Positions 1-11,079 of a stretch of DNA of 64,000 nt are shown piece by piece. The DNA is from JAVJSD01 sp040219575 (GTDB lineage Bacteria > Planctomycetota > Planctomycetia > Pirellulales > Pirellulaceae). The stretch is from positions 60,964 through 124,963 of the forward strand of contig JAVJSD010000047.1 in NCBI GenBank assembly GCA_040219575.1, in the 5' to 3' direction. The notes beneath the pieces were generated by a model, which was given only the letters and a program-made list of their open reading frames with translations, was not told where the DNA came from and did not search any database. A program made the position numbers and the translations under genes. Each line of letters starts with the position of its first letter. Position 1 is the stretch's first letter.

Positions 1-2067
<2,067 letters not shown>

Positions 2068-2091
2068 CGCGCGACTCCGTACGATTTTTCC

Positions 2092-2156
2092 GTAGCGGAA
2101 CTCGCCAAAGTTCCGAAGACCTGTTGAGTTGGGGAAAGCTGGCGGCTTCCGCTACG
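2092..2156. repeat. Palindromic repeat family B, copy 1
   Basis: The ends GTAGCGGAA and TTCCGCTAC are inverted around an internal part with gttcc and ggcggcttcc motifs. Related copies lie at 34466-34540 and 44648-44794. This copy sits between the kinase start and the upstream sigma gene. It looks like a non-coding REP- or MITE-like element. Confidence 0.75.
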
Positions 2157-2280
2157 TGACACGGCCCCAGGGGCCGTGTGGGCCAGCCGTCGTTGTCTTC
2201 ACGTCCGGTCCCTTGTACTAACCGGTCTGGGAGCAAAGGTTACAGAAGAAGTTTGCGATGTGCGATGCGTTTCGAACTCG

Positions 2281-3000
2281 TCAGTCGCCGAAGGCGGCCA
2301 GCAAGTGACGCAATTCATCGTCTACGTCTTCCGGCGACGCCAGCGTCTGGGCGACGCGTTCGCGCAGCACCTCTCCGTAGCGGCGACGCAGCCGGTGCAC
2401 CGCGACCTTGACCGCGCCCTCGGTCATGTCGAACCGCTCCGCGATGTCGCGATACCGGGGCGCGTCGGCCGCGGGTGTGAGGAAAGCTCGCAAGACCGCG
2501 AAAATTTCGCCCTTGCCCGCCGCGTCATACTCCTGTTCAAGGTGCTCCAGCGAGGCGTCGAGCACCGTCAACGCCCAGCGTCGATCGAAAAGCCTTTCGG
2601 GCGTCAGGTGATCGGCAGGCTCGTTGCGGACAATCCGCTCGCCGTCGTCGAAGTCGAACGGAAGGTGCACGACGCCCCCGCCACGCCGTTCGGTGTGGGC
2701 GCCGCGGCGGTGATTGGCAATGAAGTGGTTCAAAGAAGAGAGCAGCAGGCTGCGGAATCGTCCGCGTTGCCGATCGGCCGCCTCCAGCGTGCGCTTCTCC
2801 AATACGAACACGAAGAACGCCTGCGTCAGATCCTGCGCGTCGTCGGCGCTGTGGCCGCGACGGCGGATATAGGCGTACAGCGGAGGCCAATATTGCTGGC
2901 AGAGTTCGGCCAGCGCCTGTCGCGACGTCTCTTCGTCGCCGGCGGCCGCCAGCACCAAGCTCCACTGCGTGGTGGCGAAATGCCGAACCGGTTCGTTCAT
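2281..3000 (-). CDS. ECF-type RNA polymerase sigma factor
   Basis: The 239-residue protein begins MNEPVRHFATTQWSLV, a typical start for the planctomycete ECF group associated with kinases. Region 2 is around residues 30-95, with YAYIRRRGHSADDAQDLTQ matching the region 2.2 core-binding stretch. Region 4 is around residues 165-215, with the helix-turn-helix YRDIAERFDMTEGAVKVAVH. It would direct RNA polymerase to a specific promoter set. No anti-sigma factor is next to it. The following gene is the Ser/Thr kinase at 2067, which suggests that phosphorylation controls it, as proposed for similar pairs. The ATG start lacks a strong Shine-Dalgarno sequence. Confidence 0.92.
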   Translation of the reverse strand: MNEPVRHFATTQWSLVLAAAGDEETSRQALAELCQQYWPPLYAYIRRRGHSADDAQDLTQAFFVFVLEKRTLEAADRQRGRFRSLLLSSLNHFIANHRRGAHTERRGGGVVHLPFDFDDGERIVRNEPADHLTPERLFDRRWALTVLDASLEHLEQEYDAAGKGEIFAVLRAFLTPAADAPRYRDIAERFDMTEGAVKVAVHRLRRRYGEVLRERVAQTLASPEDVDDELRHLLAAFGD

Positions 3001-3100
3001 GCCGCCATTGTAGTCATTGCGAGCCGGCGGCGCGCTCGGACGCGCCTTTTGTCGCTGTCACGGGCGTCTTGAATCGTTCAGTCGTCGCGATTTGGTTCGA

Positions 3101-3631
3101 TCACGTCCACGGGGACGTTCCCGGCGGGCCCATCATCGGCAGCAAGAACGAGACGACGTACCACACCAACGCCAGCAGGCTTCCCAAGACCGCAAAGGTG
3201 ACCGTCTGGTGAACCGCCGCCAGCGCCAACGCATCGACATAGGGCATCCTCTCCTGCACGGCGGGCGAAGGAACAATCCGCGAGTAGATCGCGGCCGCCG
3301 CCAGCAATCCAACGACGGACAACAGCAGGAAGTACGTTGGCGAGAAACCGGCCAGCGTGTCCGGCAAGCGAACCCTCGAGCCGCCCGCGATCCCGCGCAG
3401 CGCGCCCAGGGCGAAGCTGTGATTGAAGGAGGCCGTGAAACTCAGCGTCAATCCGAAGCCGTTGGCCAACAACGAAGCCTTGAGCGCACGCCGAAAGGGA
3501 ATTCGCCCCATCCGCAGCAGCAGTCCCGCCAAAATCAGGCAGAACGCACTGACCACCAAGCCGACGACGACGCTGGCGAGAATCCCCGCCAGCGCGCCGA
3601 ACCAGCCAAGCGTTTCAACTAGCTCGTTCAC
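3101..3631 (-). CDS. Integral membrane protein of unknown function
   Basis: The 176-residue product is mostly hydrophobic, with about four predicted transmembrane segments: near 12-42, 50-70, 100-120 and 135-165. No enzymatic motif is visible. The start is GTG at 3631, chosen because AGGGGAG lies a suitable distance upstream; no ATG is near. It shares strand with the sigma gene 100 bases downstream and could be in the same transcription unit. The 291 bases between this gene and the next one upstream hold nothing recognisable. Confidence 0.68.
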   Translation of the reverse strand: MNELVETLGWFGALAGILASVVVGLVVSAFCLILAGLLLRMGRIPFRRALKASLLANGFGLTLSFTASFNHSFALGALRGIAGGSRVRLPDTLAGFSPTYFLLLSVVGLLAAAAIYSRIVPSPAVQERMPYVDALALAAVHQTVTFAVLGSLLALVWYVVSFLLPMMGPPGTSPWT

Positions 3632-3922
3632 TTGCAGTCTCCCCTAATTGAACGCGCCGAATGAAGAATATCGGCCGATCGCTGCCGCCCGGCCCCCGTA
3701 GCCAAGAGCAAAGGCCGCCTCAGTTTAGTCGAGGCGAGAGGCATGAGAAAGGGATTTTCTGGTGTTCGCTTCGAAACGCTGGTGTTGTCACGGGAGCATC
3801 TCAACGTCTCCCGCACACCATGACGCAAGTCGACATTTACGGCGTGCACGACCGCAGCGCGTCGTGCGCTGCGTAGCTTGTCGTCTGCGGTCGTCGAGGT
3901 TAACCGGCTCAGCGATTCGTAC

Positions 3923-5473
3923 TCACGCTTCGACCCCCAGCAGCTTGCAAGCCTCTTCGTAGCCGGCGGCGCGAAAACCGTGCTGGTCCTCGCGGTTGTA
4001 GCCGTAGGCGCTGGCGGTGACGCGGGCCAGCGCCACGATCTGCCGCCAGCGGAACGCCGGCCGCGTGGAGGCGTACTCTTCGCGGACCGTGTGATAGAAC
4101 TTCTCGCCGTGCAGCCGGCCGTCTTCGCTGAGCGTGTACTTCAGCATCAACGCGAAGACGGGCTCGACGGCGTGGCCCCGCTCGCCGTAGATCGCGATCG
4201 CGGCGGCGGACCGCCCCTGGTCGTTGTGGCGGATGGCGTCTTCCGCCTCCGCCAACAGTTTCTTCGGATCGTCGATCTTGATCAGCGCGCGGTGCTCGTC
4301 GGTCGGGTACGGCGGCGTCTTGAATGGCGCCGATTGAATGCCGGCGTGATAGGCCGCCACGATCAAGCCCGAGGCGACGTACTTCGCATCGGCGGCGCGA
4401 ACCATGTTCCGCCAGGCGTTGGCGGCGTCGGAGGAATGCACGCCGGCCGAATCGCCGTGCGTCCGCCAGGGATCGGGCCCCTGCCGCAGCACGTACAGAT
4501 TCGACGCCAGCGAGATCGCCTCGCCGACGACTTCGGGATCGACTCCTTCGGCCAGCGCGGCGGCCACGGCGTCGGCGGCGCGTTCGCGCGGTCCCTGGTA
4601 GACCGTCTCGGCGAGCGTTTCGACCGCCGCGTCGTCCAGCTTTCGCTGGCCGAGCTTCTTGCCGACCAGCTTGTGCTGATCGAGCATCTTCGGCAGCAGC
4701 GCGCGAATCGGCGAAGCCGGCCGTTTGCGCTCGATGCGGTTCTGCTCCTGCTCGATGCAGAACCGCACGCACTGCCGCAACAGCAGCAGCGAGTATTCCT
4801 CGCCCAACAGATCCGCCAGTCCATGGGTGCGATGGGCGAACACAAACCGATGCACGTTGAGATCGTCCTGCACGGCGGGCTGCAGGGCGTTGAACATCGC
4901 CAGCGGGGAGGCGCCGGCGTCGGCCAACAGCGTTTCGGCCCGGGGAAGATCGACGTCGCGGCAGGCGTCGCGGATCTCCCGTCCGCGGTCGCTCACCGCG
5001 GCGTGCTCGGCGGCGTGCAACGCCTCCAGCGCGGTTTGCGATGCGCCTCCCACGCTTTGAATCTGCTGCGCATTGCGATACAGCACCTTCAAAACCGGCA
5101 GCGGCGCCTTGGCGCCTGGCAGCTCCCGGCTCATCTGCAGCGCGGGCAACATCGCCATGGCGGTATGAAAGCCGACGTAGTCGCAGCCGCCGAACGTGAC
5201 GGCGTTGGCCAGCGACGCGGCGGCGATCAACTGCTTGAGGTCGACCTCGCCCTCCAGCACCAGCTTGGCCAACCGCGGCTGCAACTTCTCGGCCGGCGTG
5301 CCGCGCATCAGTTCGACCAGCCGGTCGTACTCACCGAGGGGAATCTTCGCCGAATCCTCCGCGCCCAGCGCCGTGGACAAACCAAGTTCGGCGGCCAGCG
5401 AGGCCCCCAACCCGGCGGCGAACATGCCGCTGCCAACCTGCTGCAAAAAAGCGCGACGACTTGCGGGGACCAT
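3923..5473 (-). CDS. Tat-exported protein of unknown function
   Basis: The start is the ATG at 5473, preceded by AGGAG at good spacing. An in-frame extension upstream exists but lacks such a site. The product is 516 residues and begins MVPASRRAFLQQVGSG, a twin-arginine signal with a hydrophobic stretch and an ALGA cleavage region, so it is probably exported folded. The rest is helical, with many His, Arg and Glu residues and segments such as GGCDYVGFHTAMAMLPAL, and no known catalytic motif. Tat export suggests a folded, possibly cofactor-binding, periplasmic protein. The family is unknown to me, but the composition is normal for the window. Confidence 0.83.
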   Translation of the reverse strand: MVPASRRAFLQQVGSGMFAAGLGASLAAELGLSTALGAEDSAKIPLGEYDRLVELMRGTPAEKLQPRLAKLVLEGEVDLKQLIAAASLANAVTFGGCDYVGFHTAMAMLPALQMSRELPGAKAPLPVLKVLYRNAQQIQSVGGASQTALEALHAAEHAAVSDRGREIRDACRDVDLPRAETLLADAGASPLAMFNALQPAVQDDLNVHRFVFAHRTHGLADLLGEEYSLLLLRQCVRFCIEQEQNRIERKRPASPIRALLPKMLDQHKLVGKKLGQRKLDDAAVETLAETVYQGPRERAADAVAAALAEGVDPEVVGEAISLASNLYVLRQGPDPWRTHGDSAGVHSSDAANAWRNMVRAADAKYVASGLIVAAYHAGIQSAPFKTPPYPTDEHRALIKIDDPKKLLAEAEDAIRHNDQGRSAAAIAIYGERGHAVEPVFALMLKYTLSEDGRLHGEKFYHTVREEYASTRPAFRWRQIVALARVTASAYGYNREDQHGFRAAGYEEACKLLGVEA

Positions 5474-5632
5474 GGCGTTCTCCTGGAGAAGAGGCGGCTG
5501 CACATGCCAGCACGAAGAGAGAGGCTCACGCCCCATCATCATGACGGAGTTTCCATCGCCATGCACGAACAAAAACGCATACTTCTTCGAGACACGACGC
5601 GCGAGCTTCGTGTCAACGGGAGAAGTAGCGCT

Positions 5633-6136
5633 TCAGTGCACGATCCATCCCCGCCACACCACCCAGCAATCCGGTCGCTGGTGTTTGAACTCGTTCATCC
5701 CTTCCGCTGTTACGTCGCTTCCGTAGAAGTCGACGACCTGGAGACGTCTGACGGATCGAAGCAGAGGGAGGTCCCCATCAGAAAAGGCTTCGCTGGTTTG
5801 CAGGGGCGCGATCGTTCGGTAGGGACCGCCAACAACATCCCCCCGATGGAACTTGATGATGACATGCCCGGCTTCTGTTACGTAGATTGTCCCGCCTCGA
5901 CGCGCAATCCGTTGAAGGGCGCTTTCCTGGGCCGCCGTCCAACGGAGTTGAAATCCAAGCCCGGCAAAGACGGCGCAGAGCAAGGTGAACACCACCCAAA
6001 CCGTACGGAGACCAAAGCGGCGGTGCTCTCTTGGCGGTACATCGTCGTTGGGGTCAGACGCCGACCACGATACGTCCACGATTGATTTCCATTTGTCGTG
6101 CAGCTCGCTCGCTCGAATTCGATCTGCTCTACGCAC
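5633..6136 (-). CDS. Single-pass membrane protein, hypothetical
   Basis: The 167-residue product has one transmembrane helix at about 45-65 (VWVVFTLLCAVFAGLGFQL). The following stretch, ALQRIARRGGTIYVTEAGH, resembles planctomycete proteins in which a membrane anchor is followed by a residue-conserved xAIxxLGGxV segment and short leucine-rich repeats. The C-terminal part (LPLLRSVRRLQVVDFYGSDVT) fits one or two such repeats. The start codon is GTG at 6136 without a clear ribosome binding site, so the start is uncertain. Its function is unknown. Confidence 0.6.
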   Translation of the reverse strand: MRRADRIRASELHDKWKSIVDVSWSASDPNDDVPPREHRRFGLRTVWVVFTLLCAVFAGLGFQLRWTAAQESALQRIARRGGTIYVTEAGHVIIKFHRGDVVGGPYRTIAPLQTSEAFSDGDLPLLRSVRRLQVVDFYGSDVTAEGMNEFKHQRPDCWVVWRGWIVH

Positions 6137-6163
6137 GACGCGCGGGTCTGGTTCAGTGAATCG

Positions 6164-6469
6164 TCAATCATGCGTCCAGAAGATCCTATTCGTGGCATCG
6201 ACGCCAAGGCAATCGACGTCGGACACCCAGAAATCGTCGTCGTTTCTGGCGAGTCGAATGAAGAAGATATATCGCCTGGTGGAATCGTCGGGATCGGTGA
6301 CGACGATGTTGGTGTTCATTCCCAGCTTGCGGCTTGACGGAATCTGCTGGGGATCGACCTTGGCGAACGCCGAACTCAGACGCTCGGCGAAGCGAACGAT
6401 AATCGGCCCCGGCAACCCCCAATCGACGATGCGCAGGGCAAGGTCATTTCGCAGCCCCAAGAAGCTCAT
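6164..6469 (-). CDS. Small hypothetical protein
   Basis: This 101-residue protein has an ATG start at 6469 that lies inside the 3' end of the upstream gene, overlapping by 26 bases, which indicates translational coupling. The second half (NIVVTDPDDSTRRYIFFIRLARNDD) looks like alternating beta strands. No signal peptide or known domain is visible. Because the two genes overlap, the pair probably works together; a toxin-antitoxin role cannot be excluded but nothing specific supports it. Confidence 0.6.
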   Translation of the reverse strand: MSFLGLRNDLALRIVDWGLPGPIIVRFAERLSSAFAKVDPQQIPSSRKLGMNTNIVVTDPDDSTRRYIFFIRLARNDDDFWVSDVDCLGVDATNRIFWTHD

Positions 6470-6911
6470 TGGCGAACGCCTCCAGCGACATCAACTGACC
6501 ACGCTCGTACTGCCCCCACGACTCTTCAATCGCCTGAACGTTGGTCCACGGCCAACCGCGGATCAGTTCGGCCATGATCGCACTAAGTCGCGAAATCTGG
6601 TCGCCGTACAGACGAGCGGATTCGTCGTCGCCGGCTTGGAGTCGATCAATCAACAACGCCGCGGCGCGCTGGGTCGTCTCTGCGCAATCCCGCAAGAGAG
6701 CGCGGACTTCGCCGTCCGTGGGAATCGACGCCCCTTCAACCGTGAGTTGCCCCACGTACGTTCGCGCCAAGGCGGCATTGGCGTCAACCAGTTCCGTCAA
6801 TGCGGGTCGGAGGTCGACGGCCGCCTCGGATTGAAGTTTCTCTTTCTCCGCGAAAACAACGGCCGCCTGTCGGCACACTTCAAGAGCGTGGGTGATGTCG
6901 ACTCTTGACAT
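6444..6911 (-). CDS. Hypothetical helical protein
   Basis: Using the ATG at 6911 with GGGAAG just upstream gives 155 residues. A longer in-frame version to 7034 would add a Cys- and Arg-rich stretch that looks non-coding. The protein is almost entirely amphipathic helix, rich in Ala, Leu and Glu, without signal peptide or membrane segment, and resembles a four-helix bundle. Its 3' end overlaps the next gene by 26 bases, so they form a two-gene unit. The family is not recognised. Confidence 0.68.
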   Translation of the reverse strand: MSRVDITHALEVCRQAAVVFAEKEKLQSEAAVDLRPALTELVDANAALARTYVGQLTVEGASIPTDGEVRALLRDCAETTQRAAALLIDRLQAGDDESARLYGDQISRLSAIMAELIRGWPWTNVQAIEESWGQYERGQLMSLEAFANELLGAAK

Positions 6912-7068
6912 GAGACTTCCCAAGTGGATGATCGAGGCGTCCATCACCAAGAATATCACCGTACACGGCCGCCGTCCATCTTTGCCGTCGAGGTGGCAAC
7001 GAAGCTGCCGACTTGCGACAATGAAGGCCACCACCCTCCGCTACCTCCTGCCTGCCGGAGATTGAGCC

Positions 7069-10000
7069 ATGTCGCCGAATTCCTCGCGCGTCGCGTGGAT
7101 GCTTGTCGTGCTCGCTGCGGTTTCTTACCACGCCGCCGCCGAAGACGAATTTGTTGCGCCGCCGATCCGTGTGCCGCGCGGCTTCACCGTCGAACTCGCC
7201 GCCGGGCCGCCGCTGGTGAAACATCCGATGATGGCGAACTTCGACGACCGGGGACGCCTGTACATCGCCGAGAGCGCCGGCGAGAACCTGCGGCGGGACG
7301 ATCTGGAGGAGCAGCTGCCGAATTTCGTCCGCCGATTGGAAGACACCGACGGCGATGGGCGGTTCGATAAGTCCACCATCTTCGCCGACAATCTCACCTT
7401 TCCGCAGGGCGCGCTGTGGCACGAGGGAGCGCTGTATGTCGCCTCGCCGCCCAACATCTGGCGCTTCGAGGATACCGACGACGACGGCGTGGCCGACAAG
7501 CGCGAGGTGCTCGTCTCGGCCTTCGGCTACACCGGCAACGCCGCCGACATTCACGGCTGCTTTCTCGGCCCTCAGGGGCGGCTGTACTGGTGCGACGGCC
7601 GGCACGGTCACGAACACGCCGCCGAGGACGGCACGATCCACAGCACCGGAAAGGCGGCCCGCATCTTCTCCTGCCGCACCGACGGCAGCGACTTCCGCGT
7701 GCACTGCGGCGGCGGCATGGACAACCCGGTGGAGATCGACTTCACCGACGAGGGCGAGATGCTCGGCACGGTGAACCTGTTCTATCGCACCCGGGGCGAC
7801 TGCCTGGTGCACTGGATGCACGGCGGCGTCTATCCGCGGTTCGATCAGGAGCCGGTGGTGGCCGAGTTCAAACGCACGGGCGACCTGCTCAAGGAAGTGC
7901 ACAACTACGGCCACGTGGCGGTCTCCGGCACGACCCGCTATCGCGGCGAGGCGTTCGGAAAGGAGTACCGTGACAACTTCTTCGTCAGCGAGTTCAACAC
8001 GCACAAGATCATGCGCACGGTGCTAAAGCGCGACGGCTCGACGTTCCGCGCGTCGGCCGAGGATTTTCTCGTCGCCGACAGCGACGACTTTCATCCGACC
8101 GACGTGCTCGAGGACGCCGACGGCAGCCTGCTGGTGATCGACACGGGCGGCTGGTTCCGCATCGGCTGCCCCACTTCGCAGATCGCCAAACCGAACATCC
8201 TGGGGGCGATCTATCGCATCCGCCGCACCGGCGCCGAGCCGATCGCCGATCCGCGGGGACAGAAGATCGACTGGCGGGGCGCCGCCAGCGAGTCCCTCGC
8301 CGACCTGCTCGACGATTCGCGCTTCGCCGTGCGGGAAAGGGCGATTCAGACGCTGGCCCGCCGCGGCGACGACGCCGTCGAACCGTTGGCGGCCGTCCTT
8401 GTCAACGGAAACGAAACGACGCGGCGCAACGCCGTCTGGACGTGTTCGCGGATCGGCAGCGCGTCGGCGCGGAAGCAACTGCGCAACGCGCTCTCCGATC
8501 GTTCCTCCAGCGTGCGGCAGGCCGCCGCGTTCAGTCTTGGCTCGCTCCGCGACGCGGAGTCGGTCCCGTCGCTCGTGCGGCTGTTGGACGACGAGGATCC
8601 GGCGGTCCGCCGGCAGACGGCGACCGCGCTGGGACAGATGGGCGAAAAATGGGCCATCACGGCGCTGCTCGCGGCCCTGTCGAAAGACGTCGACCGGGTG
8701 ATGGAGCACGCCCTGATCTACGCTCTGATCGAGATCGGTGAACCGGGCAGAACCGCGCACGGGCTGGGAAACACCAATCCCCGCGTGAAGCGAGGAGCGT
8801 TGATCGCGCTAAACCAGATGGACGGTGCACAGCTGAGGCGCGAGGACGTCGCGCCGCTGCTGGACACGACCGATGTAGAGCTGCAACAAGTCGTGTTGCA
8901 GGTCTTTGCCGAACATCCCGATTGGGCCGAGGGCATCGTCGCGCTGCTGTCGGAAGTGCTCGCGGGCGACAAACTGGAAGATCCGACGGCGTCGGTCATT
9001 CGCGGCGCGCTGTACGCCTTCCGCAACGACGCCGACATCCAGCAGCTCGTCGCCAAGCGGCTTCGCGATGAAAAGACCGCATCGTCCACCCGCCGCATGC
9101 TGCTCGAATCCATCGGCCGCGGCGGCGTACAACCCTTGCCCGCGGCGTGGCAAGCGGCGATTCACGAGGTGCTGGAAAGCGACGACGACGAGTTGGTGCT
9201 GCAAGCGGCGACGACGGCCGCCGACCTCGATACGCTTGCCTTCGCCGCCGCCTTGAACAAGCTGGCCAGCGATGAAGACCGCAGTCCCGACGTGCGCGCC
9301 GCGGCGCTTGCGGCCGTCGCCCGCCGCGGACTTCCCGTGAGCGACGATCAATTCCAATTCCTCGTGGGGCAACTCCATGCAGAATCTCCGCCAATGCGCC
9401 GCCTCACCGCGGCCCGGGCGCTCGGCACCGCACAGCTCGATGTGCGGCAGCGAGTGCGCCTGGTCGACATCGTCGCCAAAGCGGGGCCGATGGAATTCGC
9501 GCCGCTGCTGGCCGCGTTCGAAACCACCAAAGACGACGCGTCCGGCAAACGCTTGATGACCGCCCTGGCCGAGTCCCCCGCGGCCGACGGGCTGACGGAG
9601 ACGCAGCTCACGCGCCTGCTGGAAGGCTACGGCGACGAGGTGCGGGCAGCCGCCAAGCCCTTGCTCGGGCGGCTTCGGGCCGCCACCGCCGAACAACGCC
9701 AGCGGCTGGCAGAGATCGAACCGCAAGTGCAACACGGCGACGCCGAACGGGGACGCGAGGTGTTCTTCAGCAAGAAGGCGAGTTGCTACGCCTGCCATCG
9801 CGTGGGCGAGCAGGGCGGCGCGATCGGGCCCGACCTCTCGACCATCGGCCAGCGCCGCAACCGCCGCGATCTGCTGGAAGCGGTGTTGTTTCCGAGCGCG
9901 TCGCTGGCCCGCGGCTTCGAGACCTATTCCCTCGTGACGGAGGCCGGCCGCCTGTACACCGGCCTGATCGTCCGCGAGTCGGCCGACACGCTCTACGTCC

Positions 10001-10152
10001 GCACGCAGCAACAACAAGACCTGCGCCTGCCACGCGCCGAGATCGAAGCGATACACCCCAGCACTCTCTCGGTCATGCCCGCCGGCCTGGACAAGACCAT
10101 GACGCTCGAGCAACTCGAGCACTTGCTGGCGTATTTGGGATCTCTGAAGTAG
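7069..10152 (+). CDS. PVC-type membrane-bound dehydrogenase domain protein with HEAT repeats and C-terminal cytochrome c
   Basis: The 1,027-residue protein starts at an ATG with GGAG upstream. Residues 1-24 form a signal peptide ending AAAED. The beta-propeller dehydrogenase-like domain follows (about 25-385) with acidic DTDGDGRFDK-type calcium-binding loops and an IRVPRGFTVELAAGPP start typical of the PVC family. Residues about 410-870 are HEAT repeats. A cytochrome c domain closes the protein, with CYACH near residues 906-910 and the distal part GAIGPDL...QRRNRRDLLEAV. The family is known in planctomycetes and thought to oxidise sugars or alcohols outside the cytoplasm, passing electrons to the haem. 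The substrate is unknown. The gene stands alone on the plus strand. Confidence 0.92.
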   Translation: MSPNSSRVAWMLVVLAAVSYHAAAEDEFVAPPIRVPRGFTVELAAGPPLVKHPMMANFDDRGRLYIAESAGENLRRDDLEEQLPNFVRRLEDTDGDGRFDKSTIFADNLTFPQGALWHEGALYVASPPNIWRFEDTDDDGVADKREVLVSAFGYTGNAADIHGCFLGPQGRLYWCDGRHGHEHAAEDGTIHSTGKAARIFSCRTDGSDFRVHCGGGMDNPVEIDFTDEGEMLGTVNLFYRTRGDCLVHWMHGGVYPRFDQEPVVAEFKRTGDLLKEVHNYGHVAVSGTTRYRGEAFGKEYRDNFFVSEFNTHKIMRTVLKRDGSTFRASAEDFLVADSDDFHPTDVLEDADGSLLVIDTGGWFRIGCPTSQIAKPNILGAIYRIRRTGAEPIADPRGQKIDWRGAASESLADLLDDSRFAVRERAIQTLARRGDDAVEPLAAVLVNGNETTRRNAVWTCSRIGSASARKQLRNALSDRSSSVRQAAAFSLGSLRDAESVPSLVRLLDDEDPAVRRQTATALGQMGEKWAITALLAALSKDVDRVMEHALIYALIEIGEPGRTAHGLGNTNPRVKRGALIALNQMDGAQLRREDVAPLLDTTDVELQQVVLQVFAEHPDWAEGIVALLSEVLAGDKLEDPTASVIRGALYAFRNDADIQQLVAKRLRDEKTASSTRRMLLESIGRGGVQPLPAAWQAAIHEVLESDDDELVLQAATTAADLDTLAFAAALNKLASDEDRSPDVRAAALAAVARRGLPVSDDQFQFLVGQLHAESPPMRRLTAARALGTAQLDVRQRVRLVDIVAKAGPMEFAPLLAAFETTKDDASGKRLMTALAESPAADGLTETQLTRLLEGYGDEVRAAAKPLLGRLRAATAEQRQRLAEIEPQVQHGDAERGREVFFSKKASCYACHRVGEQGGAIGPDLSTIGQRRNRRDLLEAVLFPSASLARGFETYSLVTEAGRLYTGLIVRESADTLYVRTQQQQDLRLPRAEIEAIHPSTLSVMPAGLDKTMTLEQLEHLLAYLGSLK

Positions 10153-10569
10153 GCCGGAACAACCGCAGGGCTTTCCGGCAGGTTCGCGGTCGGAGCGTAG
10201 AAGTACTGCCGCGGTTTTTGTCTTGTGGCCCGTCTATTGAGGACTGCATTTCCAATGCCGACGCAACATCGCGAGGGACTCGTTTAACCGCAGGCCCAGC
10301 GGGCCGCGCGGCGCGGGACGTTCCGCTGCGATCTCTCGTGACGTCTAGGTCCTCCTCGCCCTGGCGCGTGCTCCCGCGCAGCCCGCTGGGCTTGCGGTTA
10401 AAGTTAAACGACCTTCGTTAGAATTGTCGTCGGCAATGATAGTGCAGGCCTCAATAAGAATCGCCGGAACAGCGCACGGCTCGTTCCGGCCTACGGTCGG
10501 CCGGATTAATCGCACGGCGCTGCGTATCGACGGCGACGCCGTCGGCTTGGAAATGGGGGCCGCAAGCGA
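10153..10569. other. Intergenic region between convergent genes
   Basis: The 417 bases hold palindromic repeat C copy 1 and no convincing gene. The flanking genes converge, so the repeat may also serve as a terminator. Confidence 0.6.
10281..10410. repeat. Palindromic repeat family C, copy 1
   Basis: The element opens with CGTTTAACCGCAGGCCCAGC and closes with the inverted form GCTGGGCTTGCGGTTAAA, followed by GTTAAACG. The arms match the pattern of copies at 39451-39552 and 58673-58889. The middle is not conserved. It lies downstream of the dehydrogenase gene and may act as a bidirectional terminator. Confidence 0.75.
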
Positions 10570-11079
10570 TCACTTCAGCGGCGGCGCGCCGAGTTCGGCG
10601 CGGCGGCGATTCACTTCGGCGAGCGCCTTCGGCTCCTGCTTGAGCAACTTGATCAACTGCGAACTGCTGACGCAAAGCGCCTCCGCGGCGGCTTTGACGT
10701 CCATCTCGCAGGCGGCGACCGCGTCGAGCGCCTCGGCCAGCAGGGCGGGAAAGTCGTCGTGCTCGGTGCTGACGGCGATCCGCCCTCCGGAAACACGCGA
10801 CCGCCATAGCGCCGTCGGCGCGATCGCCTGCCGCTCCAGCGGCGTGCGCACCTCCAGCGCCAAACGCAGACGCAGCCGCCTGATCGCCAACTGTCGGTTT
10901 TGCTCCTGACTGCGGCGCTCGCTGGCTTCGGCCCGGGCGCCGGTCGGCTCATGTTCGATCACGATCGCCGTCTCAACCTTGTTGCGATGCTGTCCGCCAG
11001 GCCCCGAGCGGCGTCCGCGCGTGACATGGCACTCAGCGAGCAGCGCCTCGATCGACGCCGCGGCGGGATGCGTGGTCAT
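10570..11079 (-). CDS. Peptide chain release factor-like protein (GGQ domain)
   Basis: The 169-residue protein carries the class I release factor GGQ motif in GRRSGPGGQHRNKVETAI (about 22-39). The following Arg-rich SERRSQEQNRQLAIRRLRLR is also typical. It lacks the codon-recognition domain of RF1/RF2, so it resembles ArfB- or RF-H-like ribosome rescue hydrolases, which free peptides from stalled ribosomes. The C-terminal half is helical and longer than the basic tail of ArfB, so a direct equivalence is not shown. It starts in an ATGA overlap with the preceding isomerase gene, indicating one transcript. Confidence 0.85.
   Translation of the reverse strand: MTTHPAAASIEALLAECHVTRGRRSGPGGQHRNKVETAIVIEHEPTGARAEASERRSQEQNRQLAIRRLRLRLALEVRTPLERQAIAPTALWRSRVSGGRIAVSTEHDDFPALLAEALDAVAACEMDVKAAAEALCVSSSQLIKLLKQEPKALAEVNRRRAELGAPPLK

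Noticed and set aside
3878..6085. A plus-strand frame of over 700 codons opposite the Tat-exported protein gene
   Set aside because: It is antisense to a gene with a clear signal and ribosome site. Its translation is rich in Arg, Gln, Val and His in the pattern of a reverse-strand shadow in high-GC DNA.
6164..6911. Toxin-antitoxin pair
   Set aside because: Only the overlap supports it. Neither protein shows a toxin fold or DNA-binding motif, so I kept them as hypothetical.
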